From Pseudomonas thivervalensis (GTDB lineage Bacteria; Pseudomonadota; Gammaproteobacteria; Pseudomonadales; Pseudomonadaceae): a stretch of 64,000 nucleotides of DNA. The stretch lies in contig NZ_LHVE01000014.1 of the NCBI RefSeq assembly GCF_001269655.1, forward strand, positions 62,001-126,000. The letters run 5' to 3'. Positions 53,149-62,275 of the stretch are shown in pieces (the stretch's first letter is position 1; each line of letters opens with the position of its first letter). Under the pieces are notes generated by a model. That model saw only the letters and a list, made by a program, of their open reading frames with translations, made no database searches and was not told the origin of the DNA. Made by a program: the position numbers and the translations under genes.

Positions 53149-54390
53149 TTACTCGCCCTGTTGGACAGCAGCGTCGAGTTCGAAAGCCGTGTGCAGGGCG
53201 CGCACGGCCAGTTCCAGGTACTTCTCTTCGATGACCACGGAAACCTTGATTTCCGAGGTAGAGATCATCTGGATGTTGATGCTTTCCTTGGCCAGGGATT
53301 CGAACATGCGGCTGGCCACGCCTGCGTGGGAACGCATGCCGACACCGACGATCGAGACCTTGGCGATCTTGGTATCGCCCACCACTTCCCGGGCACCGAT
53401 CTCGCCAGCGGTCTTTTTCAGGATCGCTTCGGCGGACTGGTAGTCGTTGCGGTGCACGGTGAAGGTGAAGTCGGTGGTGTTATCGTGCGAGACGTTCTGC
53501 ACGATCATGTCGACTTCGATGTTCGCGGCACTGATCGGGCCGAGAATCTTGAACGCCACGCCGGGGGTGTCTGGCACGCCACGGATGGTCAGCTTGGCTT
53601 CATCGCGGTTGAAAGCGATGCCGGAAATGATCGGCTGTTCCATGGATTCCTCTTCATCAATAGTAATGAGGGTGCCCGGACCCTCTTTGAAGCTGTGCAG
53701 AACGCGCAGCGGAACGTTGTACTTGCCGGCGAATTCGACCGCCCGGATCTGCAACACCTTCGAGCCAAGGCTGGCCATTTCCAGCATCTCTTCGAAGGTG
53801 ATCTTGTCCAGGCGCTGGGCCACAGGCACGACCCGTGGGTCAGTGGTGTAGACACCGTCCACATCGGTGTAGATCTGGCATTCGTCAGCCTTGAGAGCCG
53901 CTGCCAGCGCCACGCCCGTGGTGTCGGAACCGCCACGGCCGAGGGTGGTGATGTTGCCCTGCTCGTCCACGCCTTGGAAACCGGCGACGACCACGACGCG
54001 GCCAGCCTTCAGGTCGCCGCGAATCTTCTGGTCGTCGATCTGCAGGATACGCGCTTTGTTGTGCGCGCTGTCCGTCAGGATCCGCACCTGGTTGCCGGTG
54101 TAGGACACCGCCGGCACGCCACGCTTGATCAGCGCCATGGCCAGCAAGGCAATGGTCACCTGCTCGCCGGTGGAAACGATCACGTCCAGCTCACGGGGAA
54201 CCGGTTGCTGGTCGCCACTGATTTGCTTGGCCAGATCGATCAGACGGTTGGTCTCGCCGCTCATGGCCGACAGCACAACCACCAGGTCATCGCCCGCTTC
54301 ACGGAATTTCTTAACCTTGTCGGCGACTTGTTCGATTCTCTCGACAGTGCCGACCGAGGTGCCTCCAAATTTCTGTACGATCAAAGCCAT
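53149..54390 (-). CDS. lysC: Aspartate kinase LysC
   Basis: First step of lysine, threonine and methionine synthesis. 413 residues: kinase domain (MALIVQKFGGTSVGT, FGGTS motif; GRGGSDTTGVALAAALKADECQIYTDVDGVYTTDPR) and two C-terminal ACT domains (IRGVPDTPGVAFKILGPI and VSIVGVGMRSHAGVASRMFESLA) that bind lysine/threonine as inhibitors. ATG at 54390. Downstream of alaS with a strong hairpin in the gap. Confidence 0.97.
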   Translation of the reverse strand: MALIVQKFGGTSVGTVERIEQVADKVKKFREAGDDLVVVLSAMSGETNRLIDLAKQISGDQQPVPRELDVIVSTGEQVTIALLAMALIKRGVPAVSYTGNQVRILTDSAHNKARILQIDDQKIRGDLKAGRVVVVAGFQGVDEQGNITTLGRGGSDTTGVALAAALKADECQIYTDVDGVYTTDPRVVPVAQRLDKITFEEMLEMASLGSKVLQIRAVEFAGKYNVPLRVLHSFKEGPGTLITIDEEESMEQPIISGIAFNRDEAKLTIRGVPDTPGVAFKILGPISAANIEVDMIVQNVSHDNTTDFTFTVHRNDYQSAEAILKKTAGEIGAREVVGDTKIAKVSIVGVGMRSHAGVASRMFESLAKESINIQMISTSEIKVSVVIEEKYLELAVRALHTAFELDAAVQQGE

Positions 54391-54441
54391 TTCAAAGCCG
54401 CCTCTGCCCATGAAGGGCGCCCAATAATTCAATCAACAGCG

Positions 54442-54472
54442 CGCGGGCTCGTCACTAGACCACGAGCCCGCG
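54442..54472. other. Strong hairpin between alaS and lysC
   Basis: CGCGGGCTCGT at 54442-54452 pairs with ACGAGCCCGCG at 54462-54472, an 11-bp GC-rich stem with a 9-base loop. No U-run follows on the minus strand. It could be an attenuating or processing hairpin between the two genes. Confidence 0.6.
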
Positions 54473-54480
54473 GCACTGTC

Positions 54481-57102
54481 TTAAATACCCTGCTCTACAA
54501 ATGCAACGGTCTGGGCCAGTGCCGCGTCCAGTGCGCCGACGTCGGTACCACCGCCTTGCGCCATGTCCGGACGACCACCGCCCTTGCCGCCCACTGCCGC
54601 AGCGGCCTGCTTCATCAAATCACCGGCTTTGAGTTGGCCAGTCAGGTCTTTGGTCACGCCTGCGACGAGAACGACCTTTTCCTCATGGACACTGCCGAGC
54701 AGGATCACTGCGCGGCCGAGTTTGTTTTTCAGTTGATCGACCAGCGCCAGCAGCGCCTTGCCGTCCTGGCCGTCCAGACGCACGGCCAGCACCTTCACAC
54801 CCTTGACGTCCACCGCCTGGGCCGACAGATCGTCGCCCGCGGCGCTGGCGGCCTTGGCTTGCAACTGCTCGAGTTGCTTTTCCAGCAGGCGGTTGCGCTC
54901 CAGCACAGCCGACAGCTTGTCGATCAGGTTGTCACGGCTGCCCTTGATCAGGGTTGCCGCTTCCTTGAGTTGTTCTTCGGCTGCGTTGAGGTACGCCAGG
55001 GCCGCAGCGCCGGTAACCGCTTCGATCCGGCGCACGCCGGAGGCCACGCCGCCTTCGCTGATGATTTTCATCAGGCCGATGTCGCCGGTCCGGTTGGCAT
55101 GGATGCCACCGCACAGTTCAACGGAGAAGTCGCCCATGCTCAGCACGCGCACGCTGTCGCCGTATTTCTCGCCGAACAACGCCATCGCGCCCTTGCGCTT
55201 GGCGGTTTCGATGTCGGTTTCTTCGGTTTCCACCGGGGAATTCTTGCGAATTTCGGCGTTGACGATCTCTTCCAGCGCCTTGAGTTGCTCAGGCTTGATG
55301 GCTTCGAAATGGCTGAAGTCAAAGCGCAGGCGCTGACTGTCCACCAACGAGCCCTTCTGCTGGACATGCTCGCCCAACACCTGGCGCAACGCTGCGTGCA
55401 GCAAGTGCGTGGCGGAGTGGTTCAGCGATGTCGCGTGACGAACCTCTGCGTCGACATGGGCCGCCACGGGAGCGGCAATCATCAAGCTGCCCGACGCCAG
55501 CACGCCGTGGTGCAGGAAGGCACCGCCGGTCTTGGTGGTGTCGCGCACGTCGAAACGCGAGCTGCCCGCCTGCAGGTAACCGCTGTCGCCGATCTGGCCG
55601 CCGGATTCGGCGTAGAACGGGGTCTTGTCCAGCACGATCACGCCTTCCTGGCCTTCGCTCAGGATGTCGACCGACTGCCCGTCCTTATAGATGGCAACGA
55701 TCTTGGCCGAACCGGTGGTGCCGGCATATCCGGTGAACTCGGTGGCCACGTCAACCTTGACCAGGCTGTTGTAGTCCATGCCGAAGGAGCTGGCGGAACG
55801 CGCGCGCACCCGCTGGGCTTCCATCTCGCGCTCGAAACCTTCCTCGTCGAGGGTCAGGTTGCGTTCGCGGGCGATGTCGCCAGTCAGGTCCATCGGGAAA
55901 CCGTAGGTGTCGTACAGTTTGAACACCACGTCGCCCGGGACCACGTTGCCCTTGAGTTCAGCCAGGTCCTGCTCGAGGATCTTCAGGCCTTGCTCCAGGG
56001 TCTTGGCGAATTGCTCTTCTTCCGCCTTGAGCACGCGCTCGATGTGCGCCTGCTGGGACTTGAGTTCCGGGAAGGCTTCGCCCATCTCGGCCACCAACGC
56101 CCCGACGATCTGATAGAAGAAGCTGCCCTTGGCGCCCAGCTTGTTGCCGTGACGGCAGGCGCGACGGATGATCCGGCGCAGCACATAACCGCGACCTTCG
56201 TTGGAAGGCAGCACACCGTCGGCAATCAGGAAACCGCAGGAACGGATGTGGTCAGCGACTACTTTCAGCGAAGCCTGGTTGTCGTTGGTGCAGCCGATGG
56301 CCTGGGCCGACGCGCTCAGCAGGCTCTGGAACAGGTCGATCTCGTAGTTGGAATGCACGTGCTGCAGTACCGCACTGATCCGCTCCAGGCCCATGCCGGT
56401 GTCGACCGACGGTGCTGGCAACGGATGCAACACGCCATCGGCGGTGCGGTTGAACTGCATGAACACGTTGTTCCAGATCTCGATGTAGCGGTCGCCGTCT
56501 TCTTCCGGCGAGCCGGGTGGGCCGCCCCAGATGTCGGCGCCGTGATCGTAGAAGATCTCGGTGCAAGGGCCGCACGGGCCGGTGTCGCCCATGGTCCAGA
56601 AGTTATCGGAGGCGTAAGGCGCGCCTTTGTTGTCGCCGATGCGCACCATGCGCTCTGCCGGGACACCGACCTCTTTGGTCCAGATCTCATAGGCTTCGTC
56701 GTCGGTGGCGTAGACCGTCACCCAGAGCTTTTCCTTGGGCAGGTTCAGCCACTTGTCGGAGGTCAGGAAGGTCCAGGCGAAGGTGATGGCGTCGCGCTTG
56801 AAATAGTCACCGAAGCTGAAGTTACCCAGCATTTCGAAGAATGTGTGGTGACGTGCGGTATAGCCGACGTTTTCCAGGTCGTTGTGCTTGCCGCCGGCAC
56901 GCACGCATTTCTGGCTGCTCACCGCACGGGTGTAGGCACGTTTTTCCTGGCCCAGGAAGCAGTCCTTGAACTGGTTCATCCCCGCGTTGGTGAACAGCAG
57001 GGTCGGGTCGTTGCCCGGAATCAAAGAGCTGGAGGCTACTCGGGTGTGGCCTTGCTCTTCGAAGAAGCGAAGGAAGGCTTCACGGATTTCTGCGCTTTTC
57101 AT
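54481..57102 (-). CDS. alaS: Alanyl-tRNA synthetase
   Basis: 873 residues, full length. Catalytic class II domain (MKSAEIREAFLRFFEEQGHTRVASSSLIPGNDPTLLFTNAGMNQFK), editing domain with HSATHLLHAALRQVLGEHVQQ and ELCGGIHANRTGDIG, and the C-Ala domain with SVHEEKVVLVAGVTKDLTGQLKAGDLMKQAAAAVGGKGGGRPDMAQGGG. ATG at 57102 (MKSAEIREAF) is the family start; the upstream frame has no site. Confidence 0.97.
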   Translation of the reverse strand: MKSAEIREAFLRFFEEQGHTRVASSSLIPGNDPTLLFTNAGMNQFKDCFLGQEKRAYTRAVSSQKCVRAGGKHNDLENVGYTARHHTFFEMLGNFSFGDYFKRDAITFAWTFLTSDKWLNLPKEKLWVTVYATDDEAYEIWTKEVGVPAERMVRIGDNKGAPYASDNFWTMGDTGPCGPCTEIFYDHGADIWGGPPGSPEEDGDRYIEIWNNVFMQFNRTADGVLHPLPAPSVDTGMGLERISAVLQHVHSNYEIDLFQSLLSASAQAIGCTNDNQASLKVVADHIRSCGFLIADGVLPSNEGRGYVLRRIIRRACRHGNKLGAKGSFFYQIVGALVAEMGEAFPELKSQQAHIERVLKAEEEQFAKTLEQGLKILEQDLAELKGNVVPGDVVFKLYDTYGFPMDLTGDIARERNLTLDEEGFEREMEAQRVRARSASSFGMDYNSLVKVDVATEFTGYAGTTGSAKIVAIYKDGQSVDILSEGQEGVIVLDKTPFYAESGGQIGDSGYLQAGSSRFDVRDTTKTGGAFLHHGVLASGSLMIAAPVAAHVDAEVRHATSLNHSATHLLHAALRQVLGEHVQQKGSLVDSQRLRFDFSHFEAIKPEQLKALEEIVNAEIRKNSPVETEETDIETAKRKGAMALFGEKYGDSVRVLSMGDFSVELCGGIHANRTGDIGLMKIISEGGVASGVRRIEAVTGAAALAYLNAAEEQLKEAATLIKGSRDNLIDKLSAVLERNRLLEKQLEQLQAKAASAAGDDLSAQAVDVKGVKVLAVRLDGQDGKALLALVDQLKNKLGRAVILLGSVHEEKVVLVAGVTKDLTGQLKAGDLMKQAAAAVGGKGGGRPDMAQGGGTDVGALDAALAQTVAFVEQGI

Positions 57103-57248
57103 TAGGTTCTTCCACGGAGGCTGCGGCCAAAGGCCTGTGCAAAACGTCAACAGACGAAGCAACGGCAAAGGGCCGCATTATATCGGCCCTGCGCGTGGGG
57201 TACAGCGTGTTTATGCGATAGAAACTGTCAATTGGCCCGGTTGCCGGG

Positions 57249-58253
57249 TCATTGGCGGGAAAATTCGACGAAAGTGGCGATCACCTGGTCGATTTGCGCC
57301 GCGCTTACGTCCATATGCGTCACCATTCGCAGGCGTGGCGCCGCGCTGAGCTTGACGCCCCGTTCATCGGCAAACGCCTTGATCGCCTCGGCCCGCTCGC
57401 CGATCTGCACGTAGACCATGTTGGTCTGCACTGGCTCGACCTCGTAGCCCGCCGCACGCAAGCCTTCGGCGAGCCGCTGGGCATTGGCGTGGTCATCGGC
57501 CAGGCGCTGGACGTGATGGTCCAGGGCATACAGCCCCGCCGCCGCGAGAATCCCGGCCTGGCGCATGCCACCACCGACCATCTTGCGCAGCCGGCGGGCC
57601 TTGCCGATCAGCTCGGCCGTGCCGCACAGGACCGAGCCCACCGGAGCACCGAGGCCCTTGGACAGGCACACCGACACCGAATCGAAGTATTGCGTGATCT
57701 GCCGGGCATCGACATTCAGCTTGACCGCAGCGTTGTACAGCCGTGCCCCGTCCAGGTGCAAGGCCAGGCCATGTTCCTGGGTGAAACGCCGGGCCCGGGC
57801 CAGGTATTCCAGCGGCAGCACCTTGCCCTGCGTGGTGTTTTCCAGGGCCAGCAGGCGGGTGCGGGCAAAGTGGAAGTCATCGGGCTTGATCGCCGCGGCG
57901 ACCTGCGCCAGATCCAGGGAACCGTCCGCCTGTACCTCAAGGGGTTGGGGCTGGATCGAACCGAGCACCGCCGCACCACCGCCTTCGTATTTATAGGTGT
58001 GGGCCTGCTGGCCGACGATGTATTCGTCGCCGCGCTCGCAGTGGGCCATCAACCCCAACAGGTTGCTCATGGTGCCCGTGGGCACGAACAGCGCCGCGGC
58101 GAAGCCCAGGCGTGCGGCCAATTCAGCTTCAAGGCGATTGACAGTCGGGTCTTCGCCATACACATCGTCGCCGGTCGGCGCGCTGCCCATGGCATCCAGC
58201 ATGCCGGCGGTAGGTTGGGTGACCGTGTCGCTGCGAAGATCGATAACACTCAT
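57249..58253 (-). CDS. ltaE: Low-specificity L-threonine aldolase
   Basis: PLP enzyme that splits threonine and allo-threonine to glycine and acetaldehyde. 334 residues: MSVIDLRSDTVTQPTAGMLDAM, GTMSNLLGLMAH, LHLDGARLYNAAV, and the PLP lysine in SVCLSKGLGAPVGSVLCG. ATG at 58253 (MSVIDLRSDT); the reading to 58313 lacks support. Separate transcription from alaS is likely. Confidence 0.92.
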   Translation of the reverse strand: MSVIDLRSDTVTQPTAGMLDAMGSAPTGDDVYGEDPTVNRLEAELAARLGFAAALFVPTGTMSNLLGLMAHCERGDEYIVGQQAHTYKYEGGGAAVLGSIQPQPLEVQADGSLDLAQVAAAIKPDDFHFARTRLLALENTTQGKVLPLEYLARARRFTQEHGLALHLDGARLYNAAVKLNVDARQITQYFDSVSVCLSKGLGAPVGSVLCGTAELIGKARRLRKMVGGGMRQAGILAAAGLYALDHHVQRLADDHANAQRLAEGLRAAGYEVEPVQTNMVYVQIGERAEAIKAFADERGVKLSAAPRLRMVTHMDVSAAQIDQVIATFVEFSRQ

Positions 58254-58370
58254 GAATCTGGCCTCGGGTTCTGGTGGGAGAATTCCCTTTCGAAGGGCAA
58301 TTACTGCGGGCATGGCGAGGAATAATCAAGCCCAGGACCACACTAACCCAACAGATTATCCAGATCCCCT

Positions 58371-58459
58371 GTGGGAGCGAGCTTGCTCGCGATGGCGGCA
58401 GTACATCCTGCATCGATGCAAGCTGAACCACCGCCATCGCGAGCAAGCTCGCTCCCACA
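58371..58459. repeat. REPIN-like inverted repeat, GTGGGAGCGAGC type
   Basis: GTGGGAGCGAGCTTGCTCGC and inverse, with CATCCTGCATCGATGCAAGC in the middle, between the divergent ltaE and riboswitch regions. Confidence 0.85.
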
Positions 58460-58509
58460 GTGGTTTATGTGTTAAAAATTCTCCGCCGTCACATGCCGTG
58501 ACGGCAAAA

Positions 58510-58671
58510 CGTTCTCAGGGCGGGGTGCAACTCCCCACCGGCGGTAATTGCACGCAACGTGCATAGCCCGCGAGCGCTTGGTGCTACCTCGTTTTTTGGG
58601 GGGTAGCGACAAGGTCAGCAGACCCGGTGTGATTCCGGGGCCGACGGTCATAGTCCGGATGAAGAGAGAAC
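58510..58671 (+). promoter_or_regulatory. FMN riboswitch (RFN element)
   Basis: All conserved parts are present in order: GTTCTCAGGGCGGGGTGCAA, CTCCCCACCGGCGGTAAT, a variable arm, AGCCCGCGAGCGC, GGTCAGCAGACCCGGTG, ATTCCGGGGCCGACGGTCAT, and AGTCCGGATGAAGAGAGAAC. It precedes a lumazine synthase gene by about 100 bases, so it should shut that gene off when FMN is high. I cannot tell whether the switch acts on transcription or translation. Confidence 0.96.
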
Positions 58672-58776
58672 GGGATTGGCACCCAAGGGCCGCCTGCGAC
58701 TGTCTTGTGCGCGGCGTACCCTCGAATCCCCTTCGATTCATGACGCCCTGTTTTTCACACAAACAGGAACCAGAAC

Positions 58777-59286
58777 ATGCAACCCACCGCAATCGACAGC
58801 AAAAGCAAAAGTCATCCGGGCGAACGCGTCGCGTTCATCCAGGCCTGCTGGCACAAGGAAATCGTCGACCAGAGCCGTAAAGGCTTCGTCGCCGAAATGA
58901 TCATCCAGGGTTACCAGGAAAGTGATATCGACTTCTTCGAAGTCGGCGGCGCCTTCGAGATCCCGCTGCACGCCAAGCTGCTGGCCAAGTCAGGCCGCTA
59001 CGCCGGCATCGTCGCCGCCGGCCTGGTGGTGGATGGCGGCATCTACCGCCACGAGTTCGTCGCCCAATCGGTCATCAGCGGCCTGATGCAGGTCCAGCTG
59101 GAAACCGAAGTGCCGGTGTTCTCGGTCGTGCTCACGCCGCATCACTTCCATGCGGGGGAAGAACATCAGAAGTTCTTCTTCGAGCATTTCGTGCACAAGG
59201 GCCAGGAAGCAGCGAAGACTTGCGCCGATACCCTGCACAAGACCCGGGCATTGCGTCGCAGTGAACAGCGGGCGGTAGCGGTCTAA
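58777..59286 (+). CDS. 6,7-dimethyl-8-ribityllumazine synthase, type II (RibH2-like)
   Basis: 169 residues of the lumazine synthase fold, which joins a pyrimidine and 3,4-dihydroxybutanone phosphate in riboflavin synthesis. FIQACWHKEIVDQSRKGF, FEVGGAFEIPLHAKLLAKSG and LTPHHFHAGEEHQKFFFEHFVHKGQEAAKTC are the type II (decameric, Brucella RibH2-like) signatures; the usual type I RibH sits in the ribD-ribE-ribA cluster, which is not here. ATG has AGGA upstream. Controlled by the FMN riboswitch. Confidence 0.92.
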   Translation: MQPTAIDSKSKSHPGERVAFIQACWHKEIVDQSRKGFVAEMIIQGYQESDIDFFEVGGAFEIPLHAKLLAKSGRYAGIVAAGLVVDGGIYRHEFVAQSVISGLMQVQLETEVPVFSVVLTPHHFHAGEEHQKFFFEHFVHKGQEAAKTCADTLHKTRALRRSEQRAVAV

Positions 59287-59306
59287 ACCCAGACGCTGAT
59301 CCAAAT

Positions 59307-59394
59307 GTGGGAGCGAGCCTGCTCGCGATGACGGAGTGTCAGTCGCTATAGATGTCGGCTGATATACCGCTATCGCGAGCAGGCTCGCTCCCAC
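59307..59394. repeat. REPIN-like inverted repeat, GTGGGAGCGAGC type
   Basis: GTGGGAGCGAGCCTGCTCGC and inverse; lies between the convergent lumazine synthase and astE genes. Confidence 0.85.
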
Positions 59395-59422
59395 AGGGGT
59401 CTTGGGTCAGTTTGATACTGAG

Positions 59423-60430
59423 TCAGGCCAGGTTCTCATCAGTCGCCGGCACAATCAGTATCCCGGCCCGCAAGCCATTCTTGACCTTGGGGTTCGGGAA
59501 GATGATCCGCGCACCCTCTTCCTCGATCACCCAGCGGGTCTGGGCGATGTCCTCGGCCAGTACATAGCCTTTTCCAAGCTCAGAGAAGTTCTCGATATCC
59601 GCCGGCAGGTTCAGGCGGAAACTGTCGCTGTGCTTGATGATTTCCCGGGCGACGCTGAACAGCTGGAGGCCATCGAGCCCCTCATCCAGCTCAGGCTCGT
59701 TGCCTTCGATGATCTGTTGCAGACGGGTTTCCAGCAGGCTGACGTTGACCCCGTCGTTCTGCCCGAATGGCCGGGCCTTGCCCAATTCCAGGGTGAAGGA
59801 TTCGGCGCCGAGCTGATCGTAGGTGTAGGCACTGAACACGATGGACGGTTTGTTCTGCAGCAACACCGCTTCCATGCCTGCGGCACGCAGGCGCGCCAGT
59901 TCACGGCGTGAATGCGCGCGACCTTCCTTCCATGGGTACAAGGCGAACTGCTCGATCTTCGAGCCGCGGATGGCGGTGTGCAGGTCGTAGTGCAAGCGAC
60001 TGCGCTCCGGCCGACTGAAGAAACTGGCGGCCAGCCGTTCCAGCTCACAGGCCCTTAGCGCTTCAGGACCGCCACTCAGCTCATGGCGACCATTGAACAG
60101 GCGGTTGACGTCCTGTTCGACGAAACGCTCCCCGCGCCGGATGGCCTCGGGGTTGCCGAACAGGAACAGAATGCGTGCCCGCGGTTTCAGATCACCACGG
60201 GCGATGTCATGCAGCAGACGGTCGAGCAATTCGATCGGCGCGGTTTCGTTGCCGTGGATACCGGCCGACAGCAGCAGGTCCAGGCCGTTATCCCGGGCTT
60301 CGGGCGGCTTGACCTCCAGCGCGCCCTCGCTCAACCAGCGCATCCGTACGCCTTCGACAGTCAGTTGAGTCTTCTCCGCCGGTTCACGGCCGGCGAGGGT
60401 CAGTTCAAGCAGTTTGCCGAGGGCGAGCAT
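59423..60430 (-). CDS. astE: Succinylglutamate desuccinylase
   Basis: Last step of the arginine succinyltransferase pathway: N-succinylglutamate to glutamate and succinate. 335 residues, zinc carboxypeptidase-like fold with LSAGIHGNETAPIELL, LFLFGNPEAIRRGERFVEQDVNRLF and HYDLHTAIRGSKIEQFALYP providing the metal ligands. Last gene of the ast operon. Confidence 0.95.
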   Translation of the reverse strand: MLALGKLLELTLAGREPAEKTQLTVEGVRMRWLSEGALEVKPPEARDNGLDLLLSAGIHGNETAPIELLDRLLHDIARGDLKPRARILFLFGNPEAIRRGERFVEQDVNRLFNGRHELSGGPEALRACELERLAASFFSRPERSRLHYDLHTAIRGSKIEQFALYPWKEGRAHSRRELARLRAAGMEAVLLQNKPSIVFSAYTYDQLGAESFTLELGKARPFGQNDGVNVSLLETRLQQIIEGNEPELDEGLDGLQLFSVAREIIKHSDSFRLNLPADIENFSELGKGYVLAEDIAQTRWVIEEEGARIIFPNPKVKNGLRAGILIVPATDENLA

Positions 60431-60442
60431 AGCGCGGTTTCC

Positions 60443-60730
60443 TTAATGGTCGTGGCCGCAATCCGGGCCATGGACATGGTCATCGTCGCCGACGTCCGCC
60501 GGTTCCATTTCCAGTTGCAGGCTGACCAGGTTGGTCGCCAATGGACGCAACAACAGGTTGGCGTATTCCTCGTCCCCTTCCTCGACATCGACGCCGATCA
60601 GCAGCTGACCGCGGCCATCCTGCTGGATCCACAGCTCCTTGCCTTGCCACATCACCGCGACGCGGGTGCAGGAAGTTTCCAGTTGGGTGCCGTCGGTGTC
60701 TTCAAGGATCAACTGCAGGGTATCGCTCAT
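60443..60730 (-). CDS. Small conserved protein inside the ast operon, His-rich C-terminus
   Basis: 95 residues, found between astB and astE as in P. aeruginosa. Mostly beta-strand sequence (LQLILEDTDGTQLETSCTRVAVMWQGKELWIQQ) ending in a metal-binding-like tail HVHGPDCGHDH. It is sometimes annotated as a topoisomerase II homologue, which the sequence does not support. Role in arginine breakdown is unknown; the conserved position suggests a link. Confidence 0.85.
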   Translation of the reverse strand: MSDTLQLILEDTDGTQLETSCTRVAVMWQGKELWIQQDGRGQLLIGVDVEEGDEEYANLLLRPLATNLVSLQLEMEPADVGDDDHVHGPDCGHDH

Positions 60731-60799
60731 GTCTTTACGTTCTCGTCTGGGGATAAGGCAACGCGCCCTGCTTTGACTGTAGTCAGGTCGCGCGCGCTT

Positions 60800-62146
60800 T
60801 CAATTGATCTGGAAAGGATAAACCGCGCCAAGTTTAAGGATTTGTGTCAGTTCATCCAGTGCCCCGCGGCATTCAAGCAACAACTGCGGGTCTGCCAGGT
60901 CATTTTCGGTCATGCGGTCGCGGTAGTGCCGCTCGACCCATTGGGTCAGCGAATCGTACAGCGACGCGGTCATGATAACCCCTGGGTTGACGGCCGCCAG
61001 TTCGGTTTCGTTCAGCGCCACGCGCAACCTCAGGCAAGCCGGGCCGCCTCCGTTCTGCATGCTTTGCTTGAGGTCGAAGACCTTCACTTCGCGGATGACT
61101 CCGCCAGAGCCCGTCAGGCCTTGCAGGTATTGCCAGACGCGTTCGTTGCTGCGGCATTCTTCCGGCACGATCAACAGCATCGAGCCGTCGGGACGCGACA
61201 GCAACTGGCTATTGAACAGGTAGGAACGTACCGCATCATCGACGGTGACCGCCGAACGCGGTACGCACACCGATTGAAATTTCCCACCGACCTTGGCGAG
61301 TTTGCTGCTCAATTCGGCCAGCATCTTGTCGGTCTCGAGGAACGCGTCCTCGTGATAAAACAGCACTTCGCCATTGCCCACGGCGATGACGTCGTTGTGG
61401 AACACCCCCTGATCGATCACCGACGGGTTCTGCTGGGCATACACCACGCCCTCCTCCCGCAGCCCGTGCAGGCGGGCAACCGCCTGGGAGGCTTCGAGGG
61501 TCTGGCGCGCCGGGTATTTCTGCGGTGCGGGGTAACGGGTGTCGAAGGCACTGCGACCGAAGACGAAGAATTCGACACCGGCCTCGCCGTAGGCGCGGCA
61601 GAAACGCGTGTGGTTGGCCGCGCCTTCATCGCCAAACTGCGCCACCGCCGGCAATGCGGCGTGGTGGGCGAAGTGTTGCTGATTGGCGAACATCGCCCCC
61701 AGCACACGGCTGGTGGTCGGATGCTCGATGCTGCGGTGGTATTTGCAGTTCAGGTTGGCGGCGGTGAAGTGCACGCGGCCATCAGCCGTGTCAGCGCTCG
61801 GGCTGACCGTGGCGGCGTTGGCCACCCACATGCTGGAGGCGGAGCAACTGGCCACCAGCAGTGGCATCGCTTCTTTCGCGACCTGTTGGATGACCTGGGC
61901 ATCGCTGCCGGCAAAGCCCAACCGGCGCAAGGCCGCCACGTCCGGGCGCTCCTGCGGCGCCAGCACGCCTTGCTGGAAGCCCATGTCCATCAGCGCTTTC
62001 ATTTTCGCCAGGCCCTGCAACGCCGCTTCCTTGGGGTTGGAGGATTGCTGGCTGTTGCTCTGGGACGCGACGTTGCCGTACGAGAGCCCGCCGTAGTTAT
62101 GGGTCGGCCCCACTAGACCGTCAAAGTTGACTTCATAGGATTTCAT
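60800..62146 (-). CDS. astB: N-succinylarginine dihydrolase
   Basis: Second step of the pathway: N2-succinylarginine to N2-succinylornithine, CO2 and ammonia. 448 residues: VNFDGLVGPTHNYGGLSYGNVAS, SCSASSMWVANAATVSPSADT, and LNCKYHRSIEHPTTSRVL near the N-terminal third, then MQNGGGPACLRLRVALNE with the catalytic Cys. Full length. Confidence 0.96.
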   Translation of the reverse strand: MKSYEVNFDGLVGPTHNYGGLSYGNVASQSNSQQSSNPKEAALQGLAKMKALMDMGFQQGVLAPQERPDVAALRRLGFAGSDAQVIQQVAKEAMPLLVASCSASSMWVANAATVSPSADTADGRVHFTAANLNCKYHRSIEHPTTSRVLGAMFANQQHFAHHAALPAVAQFGDEGAANHTRFCRAYGEAGVEFFVFGRSAFDTRYPAPQKYPARQTLEASQAVARLHGLREEGVVYAQQNPSVIDQGVFHNDVIAVGNGEVLFYHEDAFLETDKMLAELSSKLAKVGGKFQSVCVPRSAVTVDDAVRSYLFNSQLLSRPDGSMLLIVPEECRSNERVWQYLQGLTGSGGVIREVKVFDLKQSMQNGGGPACLRLRVALNETELAAVNPGVIMTASLYDSLTQWVERHYRDRMTENDLADPQLLLECRGALDELTQILKLGAVYPFQIN

Positions 62147-62201
62147 CAGCGAGGCTCCACGAGAATCTGTTTTTTATAGGCATCAGTAAAGACCGCAGCG
62201 C

Positions 62202-62272
62202 GGCCTTCGCGAGCAGGCTCGCTCCCACAAGGACTGTGTAAATCCCTGTAGGAGCGAGCCCGCTCGCGAAAA
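62202..62272. repeat. REPIN-like inverted repeat, GTGGGAGCGAGC type, outward arms
   Basis: GGCCTTCGCGAGCAGGCTCG... and inverse GTAGGAGCGAGCCCGCTCGC; lies inside the ast operon between astD and astB. Confidence 0.82.
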
Positions 62273-62275
62273 GGG

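Noticed and set aside
53161..57105. 1314-codon open frame on the plus strand across lysC and alaS
   Set aside because: It is the shadow of two well-known minus-strand genes in GC-rich DNA, and its translation shows no family features.
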